DNA of 9,325 nucleotides from an uncultured Rhodospirillales bacterium (GCA_903844785.1 CAIMVB010000143.1:1-9325), one strand, 5' to 3'; counted from the stretch's first letter, positions 1-6,990 are shown. Translations and numbers: made by a program. The notes: generated from the sequence alone by a model not told the origin.

Positions 1-679
1 CCAAGGATGCGCTCAAATCCTGCTGAATGATGCGATCACCAAGTTGCAACACGCCGCCGCCCGAGCGGCCAAAAATCAGCCGCGCGCTGGGGTCCGCGAG
101 TAAGGGCCCGGCAACCACGGCCAGATCATCGGCCAGCGTCCGGCTGATTTCGGTCCCCATTCGCGCCAATTCCTCGGCGGGGCGGATCAAATCCTCAATC
201 TTGAAGCGACCGGCATTCAAATGCAGGGCGAAAAGCCCGCGCGCCATGGCGGGCAAGGCGGCTGGGCGATCAGTCCCCGGCGGCAAATCGGCCCGGGCAC
301 CGGCAGGAAAGACAATGGAGCGGGCCAGGCCACGCTGCGCATCCAGCGCCACACAGGCCCCACCGCCGCCAAGCCCAGTGCGGGAAGGCAGTGTCACCGC
401 CATGGTCAGGGCGCCGGCCACAGCCGCATCCACCGCCGACCCACCGCTTGAGAGGATATCACGCGCCACAATCGCCGCGCGGGGTTCATCGGCGGCGACT
501 CCGCCCAGGAAGCCCGCCACATGCCCAGGCGTACCGAAGGGGACATTCGGACGGCCCGTGACCGTTTCGACCGTGCGATCCATTGCGGTTTCAACGGTTT
601 GGCAAGCGGCCAGCACAAGGCCAAGCCCCATCCCGAGCACCACACGCCCCAGCCGCACCCTGCCGCCCTGATCCATCAT
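1..679 (-). CDS. Gamma-glutamyltransferase-like lipoprotein (N-terminal part; runs off left edge)
   Basis: About 226 codons are visible; the C-terminal part, including the catalytic Thr of the small subunit, lies outside the window. The protein starts with a lipoprotein signal whose lipobox LAAC ends at Cys26, so it should be exported and lipid-anchored. GGT-family marks follow in order: GGSAVDAAVA (79-88, usual form GGNAVDAAVA), GLGGGG (102-107) and, near the left edge, the stretch GDRIIQQDLSASL, matching the family's GD-x-I-x-QPDLA-x-TL. GGT enzymes cleave or transfer gamma-glutamyl groups, for example from glutathione. The copy is divergent: the family block DFREMAP reads VFPAGAR (from 123), so the usual substrate-binding Arg is missing there, and the stretch to the next conserved block is short. 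The first of two adjacent ATGs was chosen because AGGAAG lies 9 nt upstream. The family is well supported; activity on glutathione is uncertain. Confidence 0.88.
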   Translation of the reverse strand, partial: MMDQGGRVRLGRVVLGMGLGLVLAACQTVETAMDRTVETVTGRPNVPFGTPGHVAGFLGGVAADEPRAAIVARDILSSGGSAVDAAVAGALTMAVTLPSRTGLGGGGACVALDAQRGLARSIVFPAGARADLPPGTDRPAALPAMARGLFALHLNAGRFKIEDLIRPAEELARMGTEISRTLADDLAVVAGPLLADPSARLIFGRSGGGVLQLGDRIIQQDLSASL

Positions 680-840
680 GCCGATATTCTTCCTGACTGG
701 CCGCGCGCCAGCAAGCACGCTTCAGGGATGGGATTAGCATAGAAGTGGCGAAGTCCAAGGGCGGGGGCACCGCAGGCGGCTTGCCTTGCCGCGCGGGCCG
801 GGCTTGGCTGCGGGCGGAACTCATCGCCGGGACCAAGATA

Positions 841-1575
841 ATGCAAAGACGCCTGCTGCTCTCCGCCTTCGCTGCCACCTTCGCCGGGCCTGCGCTGGCT
901 CAGGGGTTTTCTGAAGCGCAGCGCGCGGAAATCCTGAGCATCCTGCGCGATGCTTTGCGCCGCGACCCTTCCCTGCTGCGCGATGGCCTTGGCGCGCTGC
1001 AAGCGGCCGAGGATCAGGAACGCTTTTCCGCCCAATCAGATGCCATCCGCGCGCATGAAGCAGCCCTGCTCCGCAACCCCGCCGACCCGGTGCGCGGCAA
1101 TCCGCGCGGCGATGTCACGATTGTCGAGTTTTTCGACGCGCGCTGCCCGTTTTGCAAAAGGCTGGCAGGGGAGATGAAGGAATTGCTGCGAAAGGATCGC
1201 AATATCCGCCTGGTCATGAAGGATTTGCCAGTATTGGGCCCGGCTTCTGTCAGTGCCGCGCGCGCCCTGCTGGCCGCGCAACGCCAGGGCAAATATGGCG
1301 AATTCTATGATGCGCTGATGGCGCTGCGCGGCGAGCCAACCGATGCCGCCATGCGCGCAGAGGCTGAGCGAATCGGGCTGGATGTGGCGCGCTGGCAGCG
1401 CGATTTGCTGGACCCCACGCTGCAACAGCGCATTGACGCCAATCTGCAATTGGCCCGGGCGCTCCGCATTGAAGGCACGCCGGCACTGATCATTGGCGAG
1501 GCCTTCATCCCCGGCGCGGTGCCCTTGGCCGATATGGAACGCGCCGTGGCCGAAGTGCGCCGCGCGCGGAGATAG
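841..1575 (+). CDS. DsbA/ScsC-like periplasmic thiol:disulfide oxidoreductase
   Basis: A 244-residue secreted protein of the thioredoxin-fold DsbA family, which makes or isomerises disulfides in exported proteins. The start MQRRLLL gives a standard signal peptide ending ALA before Gln (about residue 20), with GGGA 8 nt upstream of the ATG. The in-frame GTG at 745 would add 32 unlike residues and hide the signal. Residues about 22-70 are helical (FSEAQRAEILSILRDAL), like the N-terminal region of ScsC/Com1-type proteins that can mediate oligomerisation. The thioredoxin domain has the active site CPFC (Cys102, Cys105) after VEFFDAR, and the cis-Pro motif TP (213-214). These are the only two cysteines. 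Whether it acts as oxidase or isomerase cannot be read from sequence. No DsbB or DsbD partner is nearby. It is divergent from the GGT-like gene and converges on a cysteine-rich lipoprotein. Confidence 0.93.
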   Translation: MQRRLLLSAFAATFAGPALAQGFSEAQRAEILSILRDALRRDPSLLRDGLGALQAAEDQERFSAQSDAIRAHEAALLRNPADPVRGNPRGDVTIVEFFDARCPFCKRLAGEMKELLRKDRNIRLVMKDLPVLGPASVSAARALLAAQRQGKYGEFYDALMALRGEPTDAAMRAEAERIGLDVARWQRDLLDPTLQQRIDANLQLARALRIEGTPALIIGEAFIPGAVPLADMERAVAEVRRARR

Positions 1576-1584
1576 GCGCGCTGC

Positions 1585-1613
1585 TTCCCCGCCCGCAAAA
1601 GGCGCGCGGGGAA
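1585..1613. terminator. Hairpin between convergent genes
   Basis: An inverted repeat of 8 bp (TTCCCCGC with GCGGGGAA) encloses a further CGC/GCG pairing around an AAAAG loop. It lies 10 bp after the oxidoreductase stop and about 50 bp past the stop of the convergent lipoprotein gene. There is no T-run on either side, so it is not a textbook intrinsic terminator. Its place between two converging genes makes a bidirectional terminator or mRNA 3'-end stabiliser the likely role. Confidence 0.55.
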
Positions 1614-1666
1614 TTGGTGATGGATGCAATGTAGCCAAGCTGGGGCGGTGGACCCGTCAGGCCGAA

Positions 1667-2098
1667 TCAGGCGGGGCTTGGTCGCGGCGCTGTGGGATTC
1701 GGCGATGGCCTGGCCGGCCCGGCGGGTGGCGCGGGTTTGCATTGTGCATTGCCGAATTGGGTAAGGCAGGTTGTTTTGGTGCAGTGGTTGATCGCATTCT
1801 CACGCGCTTCGGCATTCACATCCATGCGTTCAAAATCTGGAATGCTACGCCATTGCGTCATGGTAACTGGCCGGCATTCAGTGGTCACGCTTCCGCCCAT
1901 TGGGGTCGAAACGCAGTTGGTCTGGCCAGTTGGAACTTCCACAGGCACGGCGCGCGTAACCTGCACAAGCTGGAAGGATGGGGGAAGCTGCCGATAAAAT
2001 GTCTTCGTGCATTCGCTATGCGTGGCCTGCCATTCGGGGGTGGCGCAACCATATAACAGCAAGGCCAAAGCGCAGGCGGTAAGGCCGTTTTTCAACAT
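1667..2098 (-). CDS. Small cysteine-rich lipoprotein of unknown function
   Basis: A 143-residue predicted lipoprotein that I do not recognise. A short hydrophobic signal (MLKNGLTACALALLLYGC) ends in lipobox LYGC with the lipidated Cys at 18. The mature part has six more cysteines (30, 62, 75, 106, 111, 120), an even number that could form three disulfides. A proline-rich tail covers the last ~22 residues (PSPNPTAPRPSPA). GGGAG lies 7 nt before the ATG, a good ribosome binding site, and the lipobox supports this strand over the overlapping plus-strand frames. It converges on the DsbA/ScsC-like gene across a hairpin. The oxidoreductase could be needed for its folding, but only proximity and cysteine content suggest this. 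Base composition is less GC-rich than its neighbours. Confidence 0.75.
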   Translation of the reverse strand: MLKNGLTACALALLLYGCATPEWQATHSECTKTFYRQLPPSFQLVQVTRAVPVEVPTGQTNCVSTPMGGSVTTECRPVTMTQWRSIPDFERMDVNAEARENAINHCTKTTCLTQFGNAQCKPAPPAGPARPSPNPTAPRPSPA

Positions 2099-2275
2099 AA
2101 ATAGGCTCCCGAAGCAGAGGCGTAATGAGGCGGCCCCGTCATATCACTGGGTAGTATCCTGCCTTTAAACGTGGCCCCATGAAGCTGTTGGGCTTAAGGC
2201 AGCATTTGATCTTTTGGCATCATCGGGCGCGCTATTGTTTCTGGATATACGGATTCCAAAGCAGCCGGTAGGCGT

Positions 2276-2302
2276 GTGCGGAACCATCAGGCGGTCCCGC
2301 AC
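2276..2302 (-). terminator. Possible terminator hairpin after the M81/CDGSH pair
   Basis: An imperfect inverted repeat: GTGCGG pairs with CCGCAC (6 bp), then one A/C mismatch, then ACC with GGT, around a 7-nt loop. It begins 37 bp past the stop of the CDGSH gene in that gene's direction. No T-run follows, so this is a candidate only. The rest of the 240-bp gap (2099-2338) contains no gene I can support. Confidence 0.3.
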
Positions 2303-2338
2303 ATGAATGCTTTCCAGCGCGCCCGGCCAGCAGCGCTT

Positions 2339-2743
2339 TCAGGGCGCGGTAAATCCCGCCTTCTTGTGGCTGCCGTCGCAATAAGGCGCCTTGGCGGTCT
2401 GGCCGCAGCGGCAGAAGGAAGCCTGGGGCGTGCGGTCAATTTCCTCGCCCGCCGCATTCTGCACAATCATGGGGCCAGAGGCGCGCACGGACCCATTGGG
2501 CTGCGGGTCCAGGTTCACCGGGCCAGTCACGCCCGCAATATCGCGGCCTTCGCGCTTGGCCGGCGCGCCGGTCAGCGGAATGCCAGCCGTCTTGTGGCTG
2601 CCATCGCACCAGGGGCTATTCTTGCTGGCGCCGCAACGGCACAGCCAAGCCTCACCGCCTTCAATCGGGGCGCCTTTCAGGGTCAATTCGCCCTTCAAAT
2701 GCAAGGGGCCGCCATCGCGTGTGGTGATGATGGTTGCGGTCAT
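2339..2743 (-). CDS. Tandem CDGSH iron-sulfur domain protein
   Basis: A 134-residue soluble protein with two CDGSH-type iron-sulfur motifs. Each motif has the three-Cys, one-His ligand set for a 2Fe-2S cluster: Cys35, Cys37, Cys46, His50 in the first (CRCGASKNSPWCDGSH) and Cys111, Cys113, Cys122, His126 in the second (CRCGQTAKAPYCDGSH). Each motif follows a short beta-rich half beginning near GPLHLKGELTL (12-22) and GPMIVQ (90-95). CDGSH proteins are redox-active cluster carriers or sensors. The tandem form resembles mitochondrial CISD3/MiNT and many bacterial homologues, whose substrates are mostly unknown. There is no signal peptide, so it should be cytoplasmic. The ATG has GGAG 9 nt upstream. 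It begins 42 bp after the M81 metallopeptidase gene on the same strand, so the two are probably co-transcribed; no functional link between them is evident. Confidence 0.95.
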   Translation of the reverse strand: MTATIITTRDGGPLHLKGELTLKGAPIEGGEAWLCRCGASKNSPWCDGSHKTAGIPLTGAPAKREGRDIAGVTGPVNLDPQPNGSVRASGPMIVQNAAGEEIDRTPQASFCRCGQTAKAPYCDGSHKKAGFTAP

Positions 2744-2785
2744 GATGTGATGCTCCGTTTAGATGATGGATGTGAATGTGGTGCC

Positions 2786-4318
2786 TTAGGCGGCGCCTGA
2801 CCAGCCCGCACCGGGATCAATCGGAAAAACCGGGCGCGGCAGGCGCTTCCAGGGGAAATTGACCAGGACAGGGCTGGTAAGGCCGGGCACATCCACTTCA
2901 ATGATCCGCTCATCGGGGAAGAATTCATCAAAGCCGGCGCGGAAATGCCCGCGCGATTTCACCACCACCACCTTTGCGGCGGCGATATCCACACCGAACA
3001 TCTCAATCATGCGCGGTTCGTGGCATTGGCGCCGGAGGCTTGCCACCACGATGCGGATGCCACTGCCTTCAAGTTCAAGCAATGCGGCTGGGCCAAGATC
3101 AAAGGCGCGCCCGGCCATGGTGCCGCGCCGGCCAACCCCCTTGCCATCGGAAAGCTTCACGACGCGCGCGGGTGCGGTGAAGGTGGCGGAAAATTCGCTG
3201 GGGATGCGGTTGAATTGCGCCTTGAAGCGCGCGCCTTCGCCAAGCTTATGCGCTTCCTCGGCCAAATCAGGATCAACGAAATTGGCCAGCACCACGCCCG
3301 CCACGCTGGCTTCATGCAGGGCGCGCAGCAAATAGGATGTATTGCCGCGCCCGCCGCCGCCCGGATTATCGGCCACATCGGCAATCAGCACCGGTGCGGC
3401 GCCCTCACCTGCTGCCTTGGCGCGCGCGGTCACCTCGGCCAAGGAGGTCAGATGCGCGACAAAACGCTGCCGATCCGCCCAGGTGGCACGCGCAATCTCT
3501 GCCGCCGCCGCATCGGCCAAAGCCTGATCCCCGCCGCGCGCGGTCACGGTGACCGTCATGCCGCATTTCGGCAGGTCCGAGAATACAAAGCCGCCGCAGA
3601 TGGAAGCGTTGGCGATGCGCGGATCACGCGCCATCAGCGCCTCACATTCCGCCATGCGGTCAGCATAAGGCCCGCGCGCCGTCAGCAGGCTGACCGAGGG
3701 CGGTGTGATCGGCAGGCGCACAAAGGCCCGCGCGAAGCGCTGCCCGGCCAAGGCTTCGCGCAACAAATCCGCGGCTTCGGCGGCGCGGTCGCGCATATCC
3801 ACATGCGGGTTGGTGCGATAGCCGATGAAGGCATCCACCGCGCCGATCAGTTTTTCGCTGATATTGCAATGAAGATCATGGGTACAAAGGATCGGCACCG
3901 CAGGCCCCACAATGGCGCGGATCATCGCTGCCATGGTGCCATCGCTATCCTCATCGCCGGTAGCACTGCTCGCGCCATGATTGGCGATATAGACACCATC
4001 CAGCGGTAGCGCCGCCGCCAGACCGCGCCGTATTTCATCCAACGCATCGTTCAACAAATTTTGATCAATCGGGCCGCCTGGTGGTGCAGCCATCACCAGA
4101 ATGGGCATGGCTTCCCAAGGCCCTGTTTCATCCATGCGCTGGTAGAAACCGGGAATTTCCGATGGCAAATGGCTGATCTTCTGGCGCGCCAGATGGGAAA
4201 TCGCCTCCCCCCGTTCCAGGCATTGGCGGGCGAAATCCTCCCGCACCGTGACCGGCGCGAAGGCATTTGCCTCCAGATGAAGGCCCAGAATGGCGATACG
4301 CGGCTTATGCTGACCCAT
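2786..4318 (-). CDS. M81 family metallopeptidase (MlrC-like)
   Basis: A 510-residue protein of the family typified by MlrC (microcystinase C), a zinc peptidase that degrades linearised microcystin. Most homologues act on unknown peptides or amides, so microcystin itself should not be assumed. Conserved blocks visible in order: GLHLEANAF (12-20), NHGASS (113-118), the metal-site segment THDLHCN with D148 and H150, and GYRTNPHVDMRDRA (166-179). Further blocks are ADVADNPGGGGRGN in the second half and the C-terminal SRGHFRAGF region. Full length fits the family (about 480-510). There is no signal peptide, so it should be cytoplasmic. The start MGQHKPRIA was chosen because the family begins there (R-I-A-I-L-G), with GGGGGA 11 nt upstream. 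A longer frame to 4609 runs antisense through the divergent deacylase gene. It is probably the first gene of an operon with the CDGSH gene. Confidence 0.92.
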   Translation of the reverse strand: MGQHKPRIAILGLHLEANAFAPVTVREDFARQCLERGEAISHLARQKISHLPSEIPGFYQRMDETGPWEAMPILVMAAPPGGPIDQNLLNDALDEIRRGLAAALPLDGVYIANHGASSATGDEDSDGTMAAMIRAIVGPAVPILCTHDLHCNISEKLIGAVDAFIGYRTNPHVDMRDRAAEAADLLREALAGQRFARAFVRLPITPPSVSLLTARGPYADRMAECEALMARDPRIANASICGGFVFSDLPKCGMTVTVTARGGDQALADAAAAEIARATWADRQRFVAHLTSLAEVTARAKAAGEGAAPVLIADVADNPGGGGRGNTSYLLRALHEASVAGVVLANFVDPDLAEEAHKLGEGARFKAQFNRIPSEFSATFTAPARVVKLSDGKGVGRRGTMAGRAFDLGPAALLELEGSGIRIVVASLRRQCHEPRMIEMFGVDIAAAKVVVVKSRGHFRAGFDEFFPDERIIEVDVPGLTSPVLVNFPWKRLPRPVFPIDPGAGWSGAA

Positions 4319-4442
4319 TTCCGTAACATTCCCCCGGATAGACGCGGCGCGCGGCTTGTATAAACTCACCCCGCAGAAACGATAATTGAGGGGAAGTTCG
4401 CTGGGGACGCAATCCACCACCGCTGAGGCTGGGGGGAGAGCC
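4319..4442. promoter_or_regulatory. Shared divergent control region of M81 and deacylase genes
   Basis: This 124-bp gap separates the two divergent starts. On the plus strand TTGTAT (4356-4361) and GATAAT (4381-4386) resemble -35/-10 elements, but their 19-bp spacing is long. On the minus strand TTATCG (4385-4380) and TATACA (4362-4357) are 17 bp apart. The two sets overlap almost completely, so transcription in the two directions could compete or be co-regulated. For the deacylase, GGGGGGAG (4431-4438) lies just before a GTG at 4443 and decides that start over a TTG at 4386, which falls on the GATAAT box. Promoter matches are weak and made by eye. Confidence 0.35.
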
Positions 4443-5375
4443 GTGCCGCAATTCGCGGTGCGGCTGGCCGCGCCCGATTTGCGCCCTTGGCTTGGCGGCA
4501 ATTGCGGTATTGCTGGCGCCTGGTCCTTCACCGCGCCTGAACCCGGCCCGCATCTGGCATTATTCGCGCTGACCCATGGCAATGAAATTGCGGGCGCCAT
4601 TGTGCTCAATCAGATGCTTAGCGCCGGTATCAGGCCACAGCGCGGGCGGTTGAGTTTCGTTTTTGCTAATCTTGATGCCTTCCAGGCTTTCGACCCCGAA
4701 AACCCCATCGCGACGCGCTATCTTGAAGAAGATCTGAACCGGCTTTGGGGTGAAGATCGGCTGCGCGGCGCGCGTAATTCGCGCGAAATGCGCCGTGTGC
4801 GGGAATTGCTGCCGCTGGTGGAAAGCGTGGATGTGCTGGTTGATCTGCATTCCATGCTCTGGCCATCCGATGCCTTGACCCTGGCCTCGGAAACTGATGC
4901 GTCAATCAGCCTTGGGCTGGCGCTTGGCACGCCGCGCCTGACCGTGGCGGACCCCGGGCATAGCGCCGGGCGGCGCCTGGTGGATCATGCGCGCTTTACC
5001 GCGCCAGGTAGCACCGCCGCCGCCGTGCTGGTGGAAGCGGGGCAGCATTGGGAAGGCGCAACGGTAGATGCCATGGCGCAAACCGCCCGTCGCGCGCTTG
5101 GGCATTACGGCATTGCGGGCCGCGCCCCGGCGCCCTTACCGGAACCACCTGTGCTGGCCCGCGTGACGGAAACCGTCACCGCCACATCGCATAATTTCAT
5201 GTTTCTGCGGGAATTTCGCGGCGGCGACATCATCCCGAAAGCGGGCACCGTCATTGCGCAGGATGGCGCGCGGGAAATCCGCACCCCGCATGATGATTGC
5301 ATCCTGATCATGCCAACCCCGGTGGCGCCGCGCGGGCATACGGCGGTCAGGCTCGCCCGCTTCGAAGCGCCCTAG
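4443..5375 (+). CDS. Succinylglutamate desuccinylase/aspartoacylase family deacylase
   Basis: A 310-residue zinc-dependent deacylase of the AstE/AspA family, which removes acyl groups such as acetyl or succinyl from N-acyl amino acids. Zinc ligands are visible as THGNE (His45, Glu48) and DLHS (His136). The segment EDLNRLWGE (96-104) followed by ARNSRE (110-115) corresponds to the family's substrate-binding Asn-Arg region. VEAGQ (197-201) carries Glu198, a good candidate for the catalytic Glu. A beta-rich C-terminal region (about 225-310) completes the normal domain order. The GTG start is chosen because GGGGGGAG directly precedes it; an upstream TTG would add 19 residues of low-complexity sequence. 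No signal peptide, so cytoplasmic. It is divergent from the M81 gene and lies 72 bp before the FAH-family gene on the same strand. The exact acyl substrate cannot be deduced. Confidence 0.9.
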   Translation: MPQFAVRLAAPDLRPWLGGNCGIAGAWSFTAPEPGPHLALFALTHGNEIAGAIVLNQMLSAGIRPQRGRLSFVFANLDAFQAFDPENPIATRYLEEDLNRLWGEDRLRGARNSREMRRVRELLPLVESVDVLVDLHSMLWPSDALTLASETDASISLGLALGTPRLTVADPGHSAGRRLVDHARFTAPGSTAAAVLVEAGQHWEGATVDAMAQTARRALGHYGIAGRAPAPLPEPPVLARVTETVTATSHNFMFLREFRGGDIIPKAGTVIAQDGAREIRTPHDDCILIMPTPVAPRGHTAVRLARFEAP

Positions 5376-5413
5376 CGCTTCCCAGGGCTTGCGCTAAAGC
5401 GCGGGCCGCGCTT
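5364..5413. repeat. Cluster of AAGCGC/GCGCTT inverted repeats spanning a stop codon
   Basis: Three interleaved inverted repeats lie end to end. GAAGCGC (5364-5370) pairs with GCGCTTC (5375-5381) around a 4-nt loop and includes the deacylase stop codon region. TAGCGC (5373-5378) pairs with GCGCTA (5391-5396). AAGCGCG (5397-5403) pairs with CGCGCTT (5407-5413) around a 3-nt loop. The first two share bases and so are mutually exclusive. They may form alternative RNA hairpins, a terminator or processing site, or be a dispersed intergenic repeat. No T-run follows. Confidence 0.5.
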
Positions 5414-5447
5414 GCCTGCCCCCCTTGCCAAATATGGGGGAAACCAG

Positions 5448-6338
5448 ATGGCTGCCTTGAACTTGATCACCTTTGCCGATGCCGCCGGAAGCCGCGTGGG
5501 CGTTTTGCTGGATGGCGGGCGTGTGCTTGACCTTGGGGTCGCCATGCCGCCGGCACGCGACATGATTTCCGTGATTGAAGCCGGCGCGCCGATGCTGGCT
5601 GCGATTCGCGCGCTGGCCGCCAATCCGCCCGCCAATGCGGTGCTGCCGCTGGCCAGTGTTGCCTTGCAGGCGCCCATCCCCAAGCCGCGCCGCAACGTGT
5701 TCTGCGTCGGGCGCAATTACATGGACCATGTGGCGGAAGGGGATCGCACGCGCGGCATTACGCAAAGCGAAGTGCCGAAATACCCGCAATTCTTCACCAA
5801 GGCCGCCGATTGCGTGATTGCCCCAGGCGCCAAAGTGCCAACGCATGAAGGGGTGACGAAGTGGCTGGATTACGAAGTTGAACTGGTGGCCATCATTGGC
5901 AAGACGGGGCGCGATATTCCGAAGGAAAAGGCGCTGGAGCATGTCTTTGGCTGGACCATCGGTAATGACGTGACCGGGCGTGATTTGCAGCGCCGCCACG
6001 GCCAATGGTTCAAGGGCAAGTCGCTCGATCGTTCCTGCCCGCTGGGCCCGGTGATTGTGCCGGCCAGTGATTTGAACGCGGCCGATCTGGCGATCAGCCT
6101 GAAGCTTAATGGCGAACAGCGCCAAGCAAGCCGCACCAGCAAGATGATCTTTGATGTGCCTGAGATCATCCATCAGCTTTCATCGGGCTTCACCCTGCTG
6201 CCCGGCGATGTGATCATGACAGGCACGCCCGAAGGTGTTGGTTACGCCATGCAGCCGCCGCAAACCATGAAGGCGGGCGATGTGATGGAATTGACCATTG
6301 AAGGCATTGGCACACTGACCAATACCGTCAGCGATTAA
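5448..6338 (+). CDS. Fumarylacetoacetate hydrolase (FAH) family protein
   Basis: A 296-residue enzyme of the FAH superfamily, which uses a divalent metal to hydrolyse, decarboxylate or hydrate keto-acid intermediates of aromatic and sugar-acid breakdown. Key marks: VGRNYMDH (87-94) with His94; the metal ligands Glu143 and Glu145 in LDYEVEL and Asp174 in GNDVTGRD; and the C-terminal motif GTPEGVG. The N-terminal ~80 residues form the small domain common in members annotated as 2-keto-4-pentenoate hydratase/isomerase-like. The ATG at 5448 has GGGGGA 6 nt upstream, a strong ribosome binding site, whereas an in-frame TTG at 5412 lies in a hairpin. Length and domain order are normal and all metal ligands are present, so it should be active. 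The exact reaction (hydrolase, decarboxylase or acylpyruvase) cannot be told from sequence. It is followed after 7 bp by the deacetylase-fold gene, which suggests one transcript. Confidence 0.95.
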   Translation: MAALNLITFADAAGSRVGVLLDGGRVLDLGVAMPPARDMISVIEAGAPMLAAIRALAANPPANAVLPLASVALQAPIPKPRRNVFCVGRNYMDHVAEGDRTRGITQSEVPKYPQFFTKAADCVIAPGAKVPTHEGVTKWLDYEVELVAIIGKTGRDIPKEKALEHVFGWTIGNDVTGRDLQRRHGQWFKGKSLDRSCPLGPVIVPASDLNAADLAISLKLNGEQRQASRTSKMIFDVPEIIHQLSSGFTLLPGDVIMTGTPEGVGYAMQPPQTMKAGDVMELTIEGIGTLTNTVSD

Positions 6339-6345
6339 TTAACTG

Positions 6346-6990
6346 ATGGACATTTGCCTCAGCTTCGACAATGGGCCGGAGCCTGAGGCAACCCCCGGCG
6401 TGCTTGATGTATTGGCACGCCGGCGCATCCCAGCGCTGTTTTTCGTGATTGGCGAAAAGCTAAGCGCGCCTGGTGGCCGGGCACTTGCCGAAAGGGTGCG
6501 GGATGCCGGCCATGTGATTGGCAATCACACCCTGACCCATGGCGCACCGCTTGGCCGCCGTAGCGCCGCCGAAGCCTTGCGTGAAATCTCTGAGACCGAG
6601 GCTTTGCTGGGTGATCTTGCCGCGCCTGAACGCTATTTCCGCCCCAATGGCGGCGGTGGTGCTTTGGGCGCGCATCTGCTGAATGGCACGGCCGCGCGGC
6701 ATTTGGTGGCACATCAGGCGACGATGGTGCTCTGGAACGCCGTGCCCGGCGATTTCCGCGACGCTGAGGGCTGGCCGGCTACGGCCCATGCGATGCTGCG
6801 CGCCGCTCAGGAACCGGTGATGCTGGTGCTGCATGATCTGCCCAATGGCGCCATGCGGCATCTCGACCGGTTTCTGGGGGAAGTGCTGGATCAGGGCTGG
6901 CGTTTTCGCGCCGATCCGCCGCCAGGCTGCGTGCCTCTGCGGCGCGGGGTGCCGGGGCCGGATTTCGCGCGTTACATTTCCGGTGCTTGA
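6346..6990 (+). CDS. Polysaccharide deacetylase family protein (NodB fold) with altered metal site
   Basis: A 214-residue protein with the NodB/carbohydrate esterase 4 motifs in order. Motif 1 is SFDNGP (6-11), where the usual form is TFDDGP: Asp8 (the base) is kept but the second, metal-binding Asp is Asn9. Motif 2 is GNHTLTHG with His61 and His65. Motif 3 is RYFRPNGGGG (Arg-Pro present). Motif 5 is LVLHD with His163 and Asp164. Family members remove N- or O-acetyl groups from glycans such as peptidoglycan, chitin or exopolysaccharide. There is no signal peptide or membrane segment, so the protein should be cytoplasmic, which is odd for a cell-wall glycan enzyme and may point to a small soluble substrate. 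No clear Shine-Dalgarno precedes the ATG; it follows the FAH gene by 7 bp and may be translationally coupled. Its 3' end overlaps the convergent acyltransferase gene by 19 bp. Confidence 0.87.
   Translation: MDICLSFDNGPEPEATPGVLDVLARRRIPALFFVIGEKLSAPGGRALAERVRDAGHVIGNHTLTHGAPLGRRSAAEALREISETEALLGDLAAPERYFRPNGGGGALGAHLLNGTAARHLVAHQATMVLWNAVPGDFRDAEGWPATAHAMLRAAQEPVMLVLHDLPNGAMRHLDRFLGEVLDQGWRFRADPPPGCVPLRRGVPGPDFARYISGA

Noticed and set aside
27..671. A 214-codon plus-strand frame at the left edge
   Set aside because: It is antisense to the GGT-like lipoprotein, which has clear family motifs and a lipobox; the plus-strand product is Ser/Pro/Arg-rich shadow sequence.
745..840. Upstream in-frame GTG start for the DsbA-like gene
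   Set aside because: It would add 32 residues before a perfect signal peptide, and the GTG has no ribosome binding site.
2945..4009. A 354-codon open frame on the plus strand inside the M81 gene
   Set aside because: It is antisense to a well-conserved M81 coding region, is rich in His, Arg and Ala as expected of a GC-rich shadow frame, and shows no family motif.
2786..4318. Microcystin degradation function for the M81 gene
   Set aside because: Only the family match supports it; there is no mlrA, mlrB or mlrD-like gene in the window and most M81 proteins are not in microcystin clusters.
4319..4609. N-terminal extension of the M81 protein to 607 residues
   Set aside because: The extension overlaps the divergent deacylase gene, has no similarity to the family N-terminus and is explained by a chance open frame.
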